Source: Arthrobacter cryoconiti (GTDB taxonomy: Bacteria > Actinomycetota > Actinomycetes > Actinomycetales > Micrococcaceae). From it: a stretch of DNA of 64,000 nt. The stretch spans positions 1 to 64,000 of the forward strand of contig NZ_JAJJBU010000024.1 of assembly GCF_020905375.1 (NCBI RefSeq). The letters are read 5' to 3'. This document shows positions 39,007 to 48,621 of this stretch, piece by piece (the stretch's first letter is position 1; every line of letters starts with the position of its first letter). Below the pieces are notes generated by a model. It was not told the DNA's origin and searched no databases. It worked only from the letters and a program-made list of their open reading frames with translations. Both the position numbers and the translations under genes were made by a program.

Positions 39007-39053
39007 CCAGCAATTTCTTAAAAATCAAAAGCCCCCAGTAGACTTGCTAAGGA

Positions 39054-39080
39054 TTTCAGCGACGAACAGCGTCGCTGAAA
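39054..39080. promoter_or_regulatory. Hairpin in the tuf leader
   Basis: TTTCAGCGACG (39054-39064) pairs perfectly with CGTCGCTGAAA (39070-39080) over 11 positions with a five-base loop. It ends 33 bases before the tuf start codon and just upstream of the ribosome binding site AGGAGG. It could protect or regulate the tuf message. Confidence 0.5.
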
Positions 39081-39113
39081 GTAAGTCAACAAAAAACGTT
39101 CTAGGAGGAACCC

Positions 39114-40304
39114 GTGGCGAAGGCAAAGTTCGAGCGGACCAAGCCGCACGTTAACATCGGCACCATCGGTCACGTTGACCATGGTAAGACCACGTTGACG
39201 GCAGCCATTTCCAAGGTACTTTACGACAAGTACCCCACACTCAACGAGCAGCGTGATTTCAGCTCCATCGACTCGGCTCCCGAGGAGAAGCAGCGCGGCA
39301 TCACGATCAACATCTCCCACGTTGAGTACCAGACCGAGAAGCGCCACTACGCACACGTAGACGCCCCCGGTCACGCTGACTACATCAAGAACATGATCAC
39401 CGGTGCTGCGCAGATGGACGGCGCTATCCTGGTGGTTGCTGCGACTGACGGCCCTATGGCTCAGACTCGCGAGCACGTTCTGCTGGCCCGCCAGGTTGGC
39501 GTTCCCTACCTGCTGGTCGCACTGAACAAGTCCGACATGGTTGACGACGAAGAACTTCTCGACTTGGTCGAAATGGAAGTTCGCGAACTGCTCTCCTCAC
39601 AGGGCTTCGATGGCGACGAGGCACCTGTTGTGCGCGTTTCCGGCTTGAAGGCTCTGGAAGGGGACCCCAAGTGGGTCAAGTCCGTTGAGGACCTGATGGA
39701 TGCAGTTGACGAGCACGTTCCGGACCCGATCCGCGACAAGGACAAGCCGTTCTTGATGCCGGTTGAAGATGTTTTCACCATCACCGGTCGTGGAACTGTT
39801 GTTACGGGCCGCGCAGAGCGTGGAACGTTGAAGATCAACTCGGAAATCGAGATCGTCGGCATCCGTCCGGTCCAGAAGACCACGGTTACCGGTATCGAAA
39901 TGTTCCACAAGCAGCTCGACGAGGCATGGGCCGGCGAGAACTGTGGTCTGCTGTTGCGCGGAATCAAGCGTGAAGACGTTGAGCGTGGCCAGGTTATTGT
40001 CAAGCCTGGTTCCATCACCCCTCACACTGACTTCGAAGCCAACGTCTACATCTTGGCTAAGGATGAAGGCGGGCGTCACAACCCGTTCTACTCCAACTAC
40101 CGTCCCCAGTTCTACTTCCGCACCACGGATGTTACCGGTGTCATCACCTTGCCTGAGGGCACGGAAATGGTTATGCCTGGCGACAACACCGAAATGACTG
40201 TCGCGCTGATCCAGCCGATCGCCATGGAAGAAGGCCTCGGCTTCGCTATCCGCGAAGGCGGCCGCACCGTTGGTTCAGGTCGTGTCACAAAGATCATCAA
40301 GTAG
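39114..40304 (+). CDS. tuf: Translation elongation factor Tu
   Basis: Delivers aminoacyl-tRNA to the ribosome as a GTP complex. The 396-residue product has [36 protein letters not shown] and [11 protein letters not shown] for nucleotide binding and the conserved domain III end [14 protein letters not shown]. It begins with GTG at 39114 after AGGAGGA. Terminator follows. Only one tuf copy is visible in this window. Confidence 0.98.
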   Translation: MAKAKFERTKPHVNIGTIGHVDHGKTTLTAAISKVLYDKYPTLNEQRDFSSIDSAPEEKQRGITINISHVEYQTEKRHYAHVDAPGHADYIKNMITGAAQMDGAILVVAATDGPMAQTREHVLLARQVGVPYLLVALNKSDMVDDEELLDLVEMEVRELLSSQGFDGDEAPVVRVSGLKALEGDPKWVKSVEDLMDAVDEHVPDPIRDKDKPFLMPVEDVFTITGRGTVVTGRAERGTLKINSEIEIVGIRPVQKTTVTGIEMFHKQLDEAWAGENCGLLLRGIKREDVERGQVIVKPGSITPHTDFEANVYILAKDEGGRHNPFYSNYRPQFYFRTTDVTGVITLPEGTEMVMPGDNTEMTVALIQPIAMEEGLGFAIREGGRTVGSGRVTKIIK

Positions 40305-40328
40305 GCTTTGACTACTTAGGTTCTTTCT

Positions 40329-40365
40329 AAGGAGGCTCCCAGCTTTTGCTGGGGGCCTCCTTTTT
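40329..40365 (+). terminator. Rho-independent terminator after tuf
   Basis: GGAGGC-T-CCCAGC and GCTGGG-G-GCCTCC pair with a single T-G wobble and the loop TTTT, followed by TTTTT. It closes the str operon. Confidence 0.95.
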
Positions 40366-40441
40366 CCATTTAGTGGTGTTAATCGCCGATTTGGTGAATG
40401 TGTCGTCTAAGCTGGTGGTTCACCATGAGTTAGGGAAGAAC

Positions 40442-43400
40442 ATGAATTACCCACTGCAGCCTCCAACCAGTCAGCAGCCAGGATCATTCGCCACTGAACT
40501 CAATGACGCGTACCGAGTGGGTTACCTCCAGGGACACTTGGCTGGATGGCGTGATGCTGTGGCCCAGAGCGCGCAGCCAGCGCCCCAGGTGCCGCGAACC
40601 CAGCAAGAGCCGCAGGCCCAGAGCGCGCCCCAGGCCCGGCAAATCCCGCAGGCCCGCCAAATGCCCCAGGCCCCGCAAATCCCGCAGGCCCCGCAAATCC
40701 CGCAGGCCCAGAGCGCGCCCCAGTCCCCGCCTGTGCCGTTGATGCCGCAACAGGCTCCGAACTTGCGCAAATCTGCGAACTTCACTGCACCGCAACGTGC
40801 TCGCGTTGCGCAGAGTGGCCCCGTCTCCGCATCTCCGCGTTACCCTGCTGCTCGCGCGCTCACGCTGGCGAACCCCCATGAACTGGCGAGAAGAAAAGCC
40901 AGGCGTGAGTCGCAGAATATCAACATCACACTTTATATTGCAGCTTTGCTGATGGTGGCAGCAGCTGCCCTGTTCATTGCCAGTTCAGCGCCCACGGCCG
41001 TACGACTCATCGGCGTGTGGAGCGTAACGGCATTGTTCTACGGCGTTGGACTGGTACTCCATGCAAAGATTATTCGGCTCCGTCCAGCTGCCGTTGCCTT
41101 TGCTGGAACTGCGCTGGCACTTGTGCCGTTTGCCGGGCTGGCTACCTACAATCTTGGCTTTCCGGATGCACCAGTTGTCTGGCTGATTACTTCGGTGGTT
41201 GGCGCCGTTGCCTACGTTGTTACTGCCATACGACTCTCCAGTAGGTTGATCGTTTACCTCTCGATGGGTTTCTTTCTCTCCACGGCATGGTCCTCGGTCG
41301 CCGTTTTTGGTGCCGCTTTGGCATGGTACTTCACCATCTTGATTGTCTTCTCCGCGGTGCTCGTCTTGATCGGCAATTTGTTGGGTAAGCAGGGCGTCGG
41401 CCCTCAGGGCAGGGCAAATCTCTATGCCAGGCCGTTGGCCGCTCTTGGCCCGTGGTTCGCTCCGCTGGGGCTCATTGCTTCGCTGGTGTTCTCGCTCGCG
41501 TTGAATGCGGCCGACCACACTCTGGTGCTGGGTGCCGGAGTCTTCTACTACGCAGTCATGGCCATATTTGATAGCGCATCCATGCGTCGCTGGAACTACG
41601 TTGGTCTGCGGCTCTCTCTGACGTTGGCAGCGCCTTTCGCTGGCTGGCTTGTGGGGGAGTCCTGGGCATCCTCTGCGGGGACGATGACTGTTGTCTTGGC
41701 CGTTCAGCTTGTCCTGGTGGCACATAACCGCAGGTCTTTGGGGACGTGGCTGCGTACGTTGACGGGGCCTGATCTGGATGTGCAGTTCGGTGTTCCACTC
41801 ACAGCTTTGTTGGCCCTGGTGTGGAGTGTGGGTCTAAGCGTTTCCCGGCACGACGCCGGAGCGTGGGTTTGGAGCCCGGCCTTGCCGTTCGTCGTTGCCT
41901 TGCTAACCGCGGTAGCCGTGGTTCCGGCATTGTCCCCACGGGGTGAATGGCTGCCACTGCCCTCGCTTGGCGGCATGCTCATGGCCTTCAGCTTGCTGAA
42001 GGCCAGTGACTGGACTATTTTTCTTGCTGTCGCTGCTGCATGTTCTCTGCTGAGATTCGTCACGGCGAGAGCAGCGGAGGTGCGCCAGGTCATGCTGATG
42101 GCTACCCGCTTGCTGGCCACTGCATTGGTTGCGTCGGCAATGGTTGCCTATGTTCCGTCACAACCAAGCAAAACTGCGGTGATCGTCGCCGTCTTGGCTG
42201 TGATCGCGGCTGGCCAATTGTTCGCTGATACCATGATGGGTCGTTATGGAGTGCCCAGTCGCGTCACGGCGCTCTCTGGTGCTGCGTGGGCTGTGATCGG
42301 CGCCGTACTTGTTGTGGCACTCGCCGTGCTGCATACGAACGCGCAGCTCATGGCAACAGGTGGACTGGTGGAAAGGGTGCAGGGTCCCTTCGTTTTGGCG
42401 GCCGTTGCGATGACAGTCAGTGTTTGTCTGCATTCTTGGCTCAATCTGCCAAAGACAGGTCAGTATGTGCCGGCGGAAATAATGGCGCCAGCCTACTTGG
42501 TTGTTGCCGGATTCAGTGCGGGGTTTGTCTTTGCGGCGAGCGGTGCTGTGGTGGCTTGGGGAACCGTGGTGGTGTTCCTAGTGGGCATGGCCCTGTGGGT
42601 GCCGGCACAAGCGGCCAGTGGGCACCGTTGGTTGTACTGGCGCAGTGCTAGGGCTGCCTCACTTTTGCTCGTGATCGGCCTTTTCCAGTTGTGGCAGGAG
42701 CATGTGCGCGTTCCAACGCTTTGGGGGAGCGAAGTAACACTGTCGATGATGTTAGTCGTTGTCCTGGTGGCCCATATTTTGATTCTTGCTGGAGCGCTGG
42801 TTCGAAAACGTACACAGACTTCCTTGGGCATCGATGTCCTGATGACGTTGGTGGTCGCAGTTCTTGCAGCGGGTACAGAGTTGCTCACGGGAGCTAATGA
42901 GACTTGGACCGGTGGCACTGTCATCGCCATGCTCGCAGTCTCCACTGCGGTGTTGGGCTGGTGCGCGGCTCGACGTTCACCAGCTGGCGATGACATGCAC
43001 TCGCCATTGCCCACGTCTAATTCAGGAACCCACACTGAGGCATGGAACGCATTTTGGGCCCAGGCTGTCCTTGCAGCACTCGTGATTCCTTCGATCGCAC
43101 GTGATCACGGAAGCACGAATTCGCAGGTGCTGCTGGGCCTGACGAGCGTGGCGACTCTTCTTCTTGCCGTGAGGGCAAGCCAGCCGTACTTGCGCGGCGC
43201 CTATTTCTTGCTGGCGAGGATCGTCGTGACGATCTTAGTTGCCGCGATGGTCATGGACTTTACCCGGAATCGCACCACATTGACGTTGACGTTGAGTGCG
43301 GTTTTGCTGGGCCAGTTGCTAGTGCAGTGGTTGGCCAGCACGTCTGCGGAGTCACGCTTGGTGGGAGAACCCAGAGTGCTCCGTGCGAGTCTCTGGCTGC

Positions 43401-44701
43401 TCCTTGCCGCTCAGATGATTATCCCCGTAGCCTATGTAGCTGACGCAGGTGGCTTCGACTATGGATCGGCCCAGCGCTGGGTGGTGGTCGTAGAAGTAGC
43501 CGTGCTTGCTGTCTCTTCCGTGGTGGCCCAAGTCGTACTCAAGCAGCGTGGTGCGTCCTATTTGGCGATCATTTCCGTGATGGGCGGCGCTGCCATCATG
43601 GCTCCGGTTCTGTGGCCAGGAACCATTGCATTAGCTATGGCGGGCCTGAGCGTGTGCGCCGTTCTCTGGCGTTATGTTCAGACGCCGCGAACCGCTGACA
43701 TGCGTTGGTACTGGTTGATTGCAACCACAGCATTCCTGTGCACCGGCGCTCTAGTGGACTACGCCGCCGATCCGGGGATTCTGGCTATCATGTGGATCGT
43801 TGGCGGTGTGGCACTGATCGTGGGCGCCCATGTGCAAAACGTACCGTGGCTAACCCTGCCGGGCGCCTTGATGGTGGTTTTGGCAGCGGCTCTCATTCGA
43901 GCTCAAGTCTTTGAGCTGACACAACTTCTAGGCGGGGCCGCGCTTGCTGGTTTTGTGGTGGTTCTTTGCACACTGTATTTGGTCCGCCTGGTCCTGTGGG
44001 GTCTTGCTGACGTGGCCTCCATCCAACGCTGGAGCCTAGTGGGTGTGGCCATATGTGGCGGATTTGTCTTCGCGCTGATGGCTATGACAGAGCGAGATGT
44101 AATTCTGCTGGGTGCACTTGCCTTCACCATCACGGCTGTTCTGGCAGTCTTTGAGGCGCCGAGGGCACGACGGCGGATTATCGGCGACGTTGCCATTCTT
44201 GCCTGTGCACTTATTTGGTACTGGGCGAGTTCCATCTACGTGGATTTGGGACTCTTCTGGCTGGTGCAGTGGCTTGCAGCAGCGTTCGGGGCGCTGGCCG
44301 TCATCCGCTACGCCGCGAAACAGCCCGCTGTGGGCCGAGGACTCATGATGATCGCGGCCGGATTGGCTACGTTTGGAGCACTACTGACGTTCTTCAGCGC
44401 AGATGTTCTTGAGCAGCTCGTCTCACTCCTGCTATTTGTTGCTCTGCTGCTAGTGGGGATGATTGTTGACAACCGCGTTTTCACTATTTGGGGTGCTGCC
44501 GGGGTCGCCACCGCGGTTCTCTGGTACCTGCGAGGATTCACTTATGTTCTTCTAGCTGTCCTGGCTCTAGCCCTTATAGGCTTTGCGCTCTGGCGTCTGA
44601 ACCGCAAGAAGCCTCCTACTCAGGCGCCCGGCTTACCCCACGGCGGCTCACCTCACACAGGTGCACCCAACGCCATGGGTCCGCCTGCTCCGCCGCAGTG
44701 A
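40442..44701 (+). CDS. Giant polytopic membrane protein with Q/P/A-rich N-terminus
   Basis: A 1419-residue protein. Residues 1-40 are hydrophilic; about 45-105 are a low-complexity Gln-Ala-Pro segment with short repeats of the type QAPQIP and QARQMP; from about residue 155 to near the end there are well over 30 hydrophobic helices in an almost uninterrupted series with short loops, and the last 30 residues are Pro-rich. The overall plan resembles large actinobacterial membrane proteins annotated by a SCO7613-type C-terminal region, but no catalytic or transport motif is visible. The ATG at 40442 follows GGGAAG. It lies after the tuf terminator and converges on an MFS gene. Confidence 0.8.
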   Translation: MNYPLQPPTSQQPGSFATELNDAYRVGYLQGHLAGWRDAVAQSAQPAPQVPRTQQEPQAQSAPQARQIPQARQMPQAPQIPQAPQIPQAQSAPQSPPVPLMPQQAPNLRKSANFTAPQRARVAQSGPVSASPRYPAARALTLANPHELARRKARRESQNINITLYIAALLMVAAAALFIASSAPTAVRLIGVWSVTALFYGVGLVLHAKIIRLRPAAVAFAGTALALVPFAGLATYNLGFPDAPVVWLITSVVGAVAYVVTAIRLSSRLIVYLSMGFFLSTAWSSVAVFGAALAWYFTILIVFSAVLVLIGNLLGKQGVGPQGRANLYARPLAALGPWFAPLGLIASLVFSLALNAADHTLVLGAGVFYYAVMAIFDSASMRRWNYVGLRLSLTLAAPFAGWLVGESWASSAGTMTVVLAVQLVLVAHNRRSLGTWLRTLTGPDLDVQFGVPLTALLALVWSVGLSVSRHDAGAWVWSPALPFVVALLTAVAVVPALSPRGEWLPLPSLGGMLMAFSLLKASDWTIFLAVAAACSLLRFVTARAAEVRQVMLMATRLLATALVASAMVAYVPSQPSKTAVIVAVLAVIAAGQLFADTMMGRYGVPSRVTALSGAAWAVIGAVLVVALAVLHTNAQLMATGGLVERVQGPFVLAAVAMTVSVCLHSWLNLPKTGQYVPAEIMAPAYLVVAGFSAGFVFAASGAVVAWGTVVVFLVGMALWVPAQAASGHRWLYWRSARAASLLLVIGLFQLWQEHVRVPTLWGSEVTLSMMLVVVLVAHILILAGALVRKRTQTSLGIDVLMTLVVAVLAAGTELLTGANETWTGGTVIAMLAVSTAVLGWCAARRSPAGDDMHSPLPTSNSGTHTEAWNAFWAQAVLAALVIPSIARDHGSTNSQVLLGLTSVATLLLAVRASQPYLRGAYFLLARIVVTILVAAMVMDFTRNRTTLTLTLSAVLLGQLLVQWLASTSAESRLVGEPRVLRASLWLLLAAQMIIPVAYVADAGGFDYGSAQRWVVVVEVAVLAVSSVVAQVVLKQRGASYLAIISVMGGAAIMAPVLWPGTIALAMAGLSVCAVLWRYVQTPRTADMRWYWLIATTAFLCTGALVDYAADPGILAIMWIVGGVALIVGAHVQNVPWLTLPGALMVVLAAALIRAQVFELTQLLGGAALAGFVVVLCTLYLVRLVLWGLADVASIQRWSLVGVAICGGFVFALMAMTERDVILLGALAFTITAVLAVFEAPRARRRIIGDVAILACALIWYWASSIYVDLGLFWLVQWLAAAFGALAVIRYAAKQPAVGRGLMMIAAGLATFGALLTFFSADVLEQLVSLLLFVALLLVGMIVDNRVFTIWGAAGVATAVLWYLRGFTYVLLAVLALALIGFALWRLNRKKPPTQAPGLPHGGSPHTGAPNAMGPPAPPQ

Positions 44702-44736
44702 AGCCACTCTCGCTAGTGGCCATGGGAGCCTGGGCG

Positions 44737-46029
44737 TTATCTGACGCCGCGGACTCGGCCAACGGCAACTGCTCCGGCCAAAGCTGTTAAACCAGAGGCC
44801 AGGAACAGCCACGTAAAACCACCGGTGGCACTGACTAGCAGCGCACCCAGCATCGGGGCGAAAGCCTGTGGGACAGTCAGCGCAATGTTCATGATCCCCA
44901 GGTCTTTGCCGCGGGTGAGTTGGTCAGGAAGTACCTCTGTCGCGAGCGCCTGGTCCACGGAGAGGAAACATCCGTAGCCCAGTCCAAGGAGAGCTGCGGC
45001 AACAATGGCCGCTTCAAAGCTGGGAATGAACGCCAGTATCAGTGCCGCGGCGGCCTGCAGTACGGAGGCAGCAAACACGAATACGCGACGTCGGCCCAAT
45101 TTATCGGATAAGCGTCCTAACCATAATGAAGCAATGACAACAAAGACCATGTAGACCAAGGTCAAGATGATCAAAGAGTCTGCAGCATCGACAACGTGCA
45201 GGCCGTACATCAGAAAATATAGCAGCAGACTAGTGCCAAAAGCATTGCCCAGATTCACGAGGATGCGGCTCAAAAGTGTCCAGCCAAAATCCGGGAACGC
45301 TTTGGGACTGATCCACATGCCTTCGCGCAGCGATCGGAAAGTCAACGGTGGCATCACACCGGGTGGGAGCACCTGATCGGGGACGAGCAAGAGAAAAGGA
45401 AGCCCCAGCAAGACCAGCAGTGCCGCCATCAACGCATACCCGGAAAAAGTGCCCAAGGCCAGTACTGTCACCAAGACCAGCCCGGCAATGATGCCGATGG
45501 CTTGAGGGGCGGAAATCCACCCGGAGACGTAGCCGCGTTGGTTTACCGGAACTTGATCACTAATGGCAGCAGTGAGGGCGGCCGTGAGTACGCAGAAAAA
45601 AGTGCTCGCGGCTACCCAGCACGCACCGATGCCGGGCAGTGTGGTTTGGAGCCCAAGGACCAGCAGTGAGATCCCAAACCCTGCTGTACCAACCGCGATC
45701 CAAGGTCGGCGCCGCCCAAAACGAGACGTCGTACGGTCCGAAAGCGCTCCCGTAAGCGGATAAGCAATGACGGCAAAGGCTCCAGCAATTCCGGAAATAT
45801 AGCCGAACCCTAAAACGTTCGCCACCCAATCCTCGGTGTTGAGGAACTTCTCGATTTGCAACGGCAATAGCAGTTGCACGGGAGTTAACTGGGCAATCCA
45901 CACGCCGAACCAGCTCAGTGCGAAGAGGGCTATCCACTTTCCGCTAACCCGTTGACTTGGAACCGCGGCAAGGGAGGTGGCGTCGCCCGCCGGTAGCACA
46001 GGGCCATTACTATTGGTGACATTGCTCAC
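44737..46029 (-). CDS. MFS transporter, probably sugar-type
   Basis: A 430-residue transporter with 12 predicted helices and both cytoplasmic A-motifs: ALSDRTTSRFGRRRPWIAVG between helices 2 and 3, and GRLSDKLGRRRVFVFA between 8 and 9. The GRRRPW form is characteristic of the sucrose and GPH-type sugar symporters, so sugar uptake is a reasonable guess, although substrate and direction cannot be read. The GTG start at 46029 follows AAGG; its first bases overlap the stop of a small upstream reading frame (GTGA). The 35-base gap to the convergent membrane protein gene holds a small hairpin (GCCACT/AGTGGC). Confidence 0.82.
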   Translation of the reverse strand: MSNVTNSNGPVLPAGDATSLAAVPSQRVSGKWIALFALSWFGVWIAQLTPVQLLLPLQIEKFLNTEDWVANVLGFGYISGIAGAFAVIAYPLTGALSDRTTSRFGRRRPWIAVGTAGFGISLLVLGLQTTLPGIGACWVAASTFFCVLTAALTAAISDQVPVNQRGYVSGWISAPQAIGIIAGLVLVTVLALGTFSGYALMAALLVLLGLPFLLLVPDQVLPPGVMPPLTFRSLREGMWISPKAFPDFGWTLLSRILVNLGNAFGTSLLLYFLMYGLHVVDAADSLIILTLVYMVFVVIASLWLGRLSDKLGRRRVFVFAASVLQAAAALILAFIPSFEAAIVAAALLGLGYGCFLSVDQALATEVLPDQLTRGKDLGIMNIALTVPQAFAPMLGALLVSATGGFTWLFLASGLTALAGAVAVGRVRGVR

Positions 46030-46244
46030 CCTTGTACCTTCTCATACCCGTCAACAGCGTGAAAGAGGCTCCCGCTCCGTCCGGAAATGTGCGCGAACAG
46101 CGCCAGATGGGCGGGCGTGATTGGCGTTTGAGGGCGTATTCGGGCATACTTATTGAGTTGTTCAAGTGCCTTTTCGTGTCCCGGTCGAGATAATGCTCGT
46201 CGCAGGGTCCAAGTCAAGGACCAAACATAACCTCTCCTTCGCAT
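46026..46244 (-). CDS. Possible 72-residue hypothetical protein
   Basis: A short reading frame whose TGA overlaps the GTG of the MFS transporter by four bases, the usual coupling arrangement in this genome. The product is basic with a segment LEQLNKYARIRPQTPITPAH but has no recognised family. There is no clear ribosome binding site before its ATG at 46244. It may be a real small gene, a remnant of a longer gene, or chance. The 211 bases between it and rpsJ carry the S10 promoter region. Confidence 0.3.
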   Translation of the reverse strand: MRRRGYVWSLTWTLRRALSRPGHEKALEQLNKYARIRPQTPITPAHLALFAHISGRSGSLFHAVDGYEKVQG

Positions 46245-46382
46245 TCAGTGCGGGTACGTGCGCGACTTGTCGCGACACGCCCGACCGCGGGGGTCGGAGC
46301 TTCGGCGGATTGAGGAACCCGGAAATATCCGGATTCAGTTCGTTGGGAGCGTGGCTGTAAGTGCCACATTGAACAGGTAAAA

Positions 46383-46397
46383 GTAAACAGCGTTTAC
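46383..46397. promoter_or_regulatory. Palindrome in the S10 operon upstream region
   Basis: GTAAAC-AGC-GTTTAC is a perfect inverted repeat located 59 bases before the rpsJ start codon, the region expected to contain the S10 operon promoter and leader. It could be an operator; no regulator can be named. Confidence 0.35.
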
Positions 46398-46455
46398 GTC
46401 CACAGCATCGCTCGGTCTTAGGGTGCTTCGTTACAGGAAAGAGAGTCACGACGCC

Positions 46456-46764
46456 ATGGCGGGACAAAAAATCCGCATCCGGCTGAAGTCATATGACCAC
46501 GAGGTCATTGATGTTTCAGCCCGGAAGATCGTTGAGACGGTCACGCGCGCAGGCGCAACGGTAGTAGGCCCCGTGCCGCTGCCCACCGAGAAGAACATTT
46601 ACTGCGTAATTCGTTCTCCTCACAAGTACAAGGACAGCCGCGAGCACTTTGAAATGCGCACGCACAAGCGTCTAATCGACATCATTGATCCCACGCCGAA
46701 GGCAGTTGACTCGCTTATGCGTCTTGACCTGCCGGCCGACGTGAACATCGAAATCAAACTGTAG
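46456..46764 (+). CDS. rpsJ: 30S ribosomal protein S10
   Basis: First gene of the S10 cluster; its product is in the 30S head and is NusE in antitermination complexes. The 102-residue protein is of family length ([39 protein letters not shown]). The ATG at 46456 begins MAGQKIRIR and is preceded by GAAAGAGAG. The rplC gene starts 17 bases after the stop. Confidence 0.98.
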   Translation: MAGQKIRIRLKSYDHEVIDVSARKIVETVTRAGATVVGPVPLPTEKNIYCVIRSPHKYKDSREHFEMRTHKRLIDIIDPTPKAVDSLMRLDLPADVNIEIKL

Positions 46765-46781
46765 GGAGGTGCTGAGAAACT

Positions 46782-47432
46782 ATGACCGCGACCCGAAACA
46801 CTAAGGGCATCCTGGGCACGAAGCTCGGCATGACCCAGGTCTGGGATGAGAACAACAAGCTTGTTCCCGTAACTGTCGTCCAGGCTGATTCCAATGTCGT
46901 CACGCAACTGCGCAATGCAGACGTTGATGGCTATGTAGCGATCCAGATCGCCTACGGTGCGATCGATCCCCGTAAAGTCACCAAGCCTTTGGCCGGTCAC
47001 TTCGAAAAGGCAGGCGTCACGCCTCGCCGCCACGTCGTCGAGCTGCGCACAAGCGATGCTGACACATACGCCCTCGGCCAGGAGCTCTCAGTTGAGATCT
47101 TCGAAGCCGGCCAGAAGGTCGACGTCGTCGGCACTTCAAAGGGTAAAGGCTTCGCCGGTGTCATGAAGCGTCACGGCTTCCATGGTGCCCCGGCATCGCA
47201 CGGTGCTCACAAGAACCACCGCAAGCCCGGTTCCATCGGTGGCGCGTCCACCCCCGGCCGCGTTTTCAAGGGTGTCCGTATGGCTGGCCGTATGGGCGCT
47301 GAGCGTGTCACGACCATGAACCTCACGGTTCACGGCGTCGACGCCGAGAAGTCGCTGCTGCTGATCAAGGGTGCCGTCCCCGGCGCCCGCGGTTCGGTCG
47401 TCTTGGTACGCACCGCCGTGAAGGGAGCATAA
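46782..47432 (+). CDS. rplC: 50S ribosomal protein L3
   Basis: Early-assembly protein near the peptidyl transferase centre. The 216-residue product has the [20 protein letters not shown] start, and the loop that carries the conserved glutamine/histidine region ([20 protein letters not shown], then [20 protein letters not shown]). Five bases separate it from rplD. The start ATG at 46782 follows GGGAGGTGC. Confidence 0.97.
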   Translation: MTATRNTKGILGTKLGMTQVWDENNKLVPVTVVQADSNVVTQLRNADVDGYVAIQIAYGAIDPRKVTKPLAGHFEKAGVTPRRHVVELRTSDADTYALGQELSVEIFEAGQKVDVVGTSKGKGFAGVMKRHGFHGAPASHGAHKNHRKPGSIGGASTPGRVFKGVRMAGRMGAERVTTMNLTVHGVDAEKSLLLIKGAVPGARGSVVLVRTAVKGA

Positions 47433-47437
47433 CAAAA

Positions 47438-48289
47438 ATGGCAACTGTAAAGGTTGACCTGCCTGCAGAAATCTTCGACGTACAGACCAACGTGCCGCTC
47501 TTGCACCAGGTCGTCGTTGCACAGCTCGCTGCTGCACGCCAGGGTACGCACAAGACAAAGACCCGCGCTGAAGTATCTGGTGCAGGCCGCAAGCCGTTCG
47601 CTCAGAAGGGTACCGGCCGTGCCCGTCAGGGTTCCATCCGTGCTCCCCACATGACCGGCGGTGGCGTTGTCCACGGTCCGACTCCTCGTGACTACAGCCA
47701 GCGCACCCCCAAGAAGATGAAGGCTGCTGCACTGCGCGGCGCTCTCTCCGACCGGGCACGCAACGGACGTATCCATGTTGTTGCGCAGCTGGTGAATGGC
47801 ACTAAGCCGTCCACCAAGGCTGCCAAGGAACTTCTCGCCGGCGTGTCCGAGCGCAAGAACCTGCTGGTCGTCATCGAGCGCGCCAACGACGTAGCCGCCT
47901 TGAGCGTTCGCAACATCCCCAACATCCACGTTCTGTACGTTGACCAGCTCAACACCTACGACGTGCTTGTTAGCGATGACATTGTGTTCACGCAGGCGTC
48001 TTACGAAATCTTCGTTTCCGGGCGCGCAAGTGCAGAAGCATTTGCTTCTAGCTTGCTGCTGGTCGAAGACGTTGTAGGCGTTGAAGCCGCTGAAGGCGCC
48101 GAAGGCACCATCAAGGGCAACAAGGACTCCATGAAGTACCACGTGCCTGGTTCACGCTGGTACGACGCCACTGTGGCCGAGGTTTGGTTCGCAACTGTTG
48201 AGGACGCCAAAGCCGCTGGCTTCGTTCCCGCCGGTGGCGAGTCGGCGCAAGCCATCTCAAACACCACGAATGAGGAGGACGCCAAGTGA
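47438..48289 (+). CDS. rplD: 50S ribosomal protein L4 with C-terminal sunset-like module
   Basis: L4 lines the peptide exit tunnel. The core is normal ([20 protein letters not shown] is the tunnel loop region, and the globular end is near residue 194). The protein is 283 residues long, whereas L4 is normally about 205-220. From about residue 222 to 267 there is an added module with G-x-I-K-G-N, [17 protein letters not shown] and A-A-G-F-V-P-A-G, which is the pattern of the actinobacterial sunset domain, ending in an acidic tail (TTNEEDAK). The rplW start overlaps the stop (GTGA). The module is read from the sequence; its role is unknown. Confidence 0.93.
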   Translation: MATVKVDLPAEIFDVQTNVPLLHQVVVAQLAAARQGTHKTKTRAEVSGAGRKPFAQKGTGRARQGSIRAPHMTGGGVVHGPTPRDYSQRTPKKMKAAALRGALSDRARNGRIHVVAQLVNGTKPSTKAAKELLAGVSERKNLLVVIERANDVAALSVRNIPNIHVLYVDQLNTYDVLVSDDIVFTQASYEIFVSGRASAEAFASSLLLVEDVVGVEAAEGAEGTIKGNKDSMKYHVPGSRWYDATVAEVWFATVEDAKAAGFVPAGGESAQAISNTTNEEDAK

Positions 48290-48591
48290 GCGCCGTCACC
48301 ATCAAGGATCCGCGCGACGTAGTACTTGCACCCGTCGTCTCGGAAAAGAGCTATGGCTTGATCGATGAAGGTAAATACACCTTCCTGGTCGACCCTCGCT
48401 CGAATAAGACCGAGATCAAGTTGGCTGTGGAGAAAATCTTCTCCGTCAAGGTTGACTCGATCAATACCATCAACCGTGTCGGTAAGCGCAAGCGCACCAA
48501 ATTCGGATGGGGACAGCGCAAGAGCACCAAGCGTGCAATTGTCTCCCTCAAAGAAGGCACAATCGACATCTTCGGCGGTCCGCTTTCTTAA
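48286..48591 (+). CDS. rplW: 50S ribosomal protein L23
   Basis: Sits at the tunnel exit and docks trigger factor and SRP. The 101-residue protein has the standard pattern ([20 protein letters not shown], then [20 protein letters not shown]). It begins with GTG at 48286 and overlaps rplD by four bases. The rplB gene starts 30 bases after its stop. Confidence 0.97.
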   Translation: MSAVTIKDPRDVVLAPVVSEKSYGLIDEGKYTFLVDPRSNKTEIKLAVEKIFSVKVDSINTINRVGKRKRTKFGWGQRKSTKRAIVSLKEGTIDIFGGPLS

Positions 48592-48621
48592 GCGGAGACC
48601 ACTTTAACGAGGAAATAAACT

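Noticed and set aside
41556-41798. Minus-strand genes within the giant membrane protein
   Set aside because: Several minus-strand frames lie within the 1419-codon gene, but all are short, lack ribosome binding sites and have low-complexity translations.
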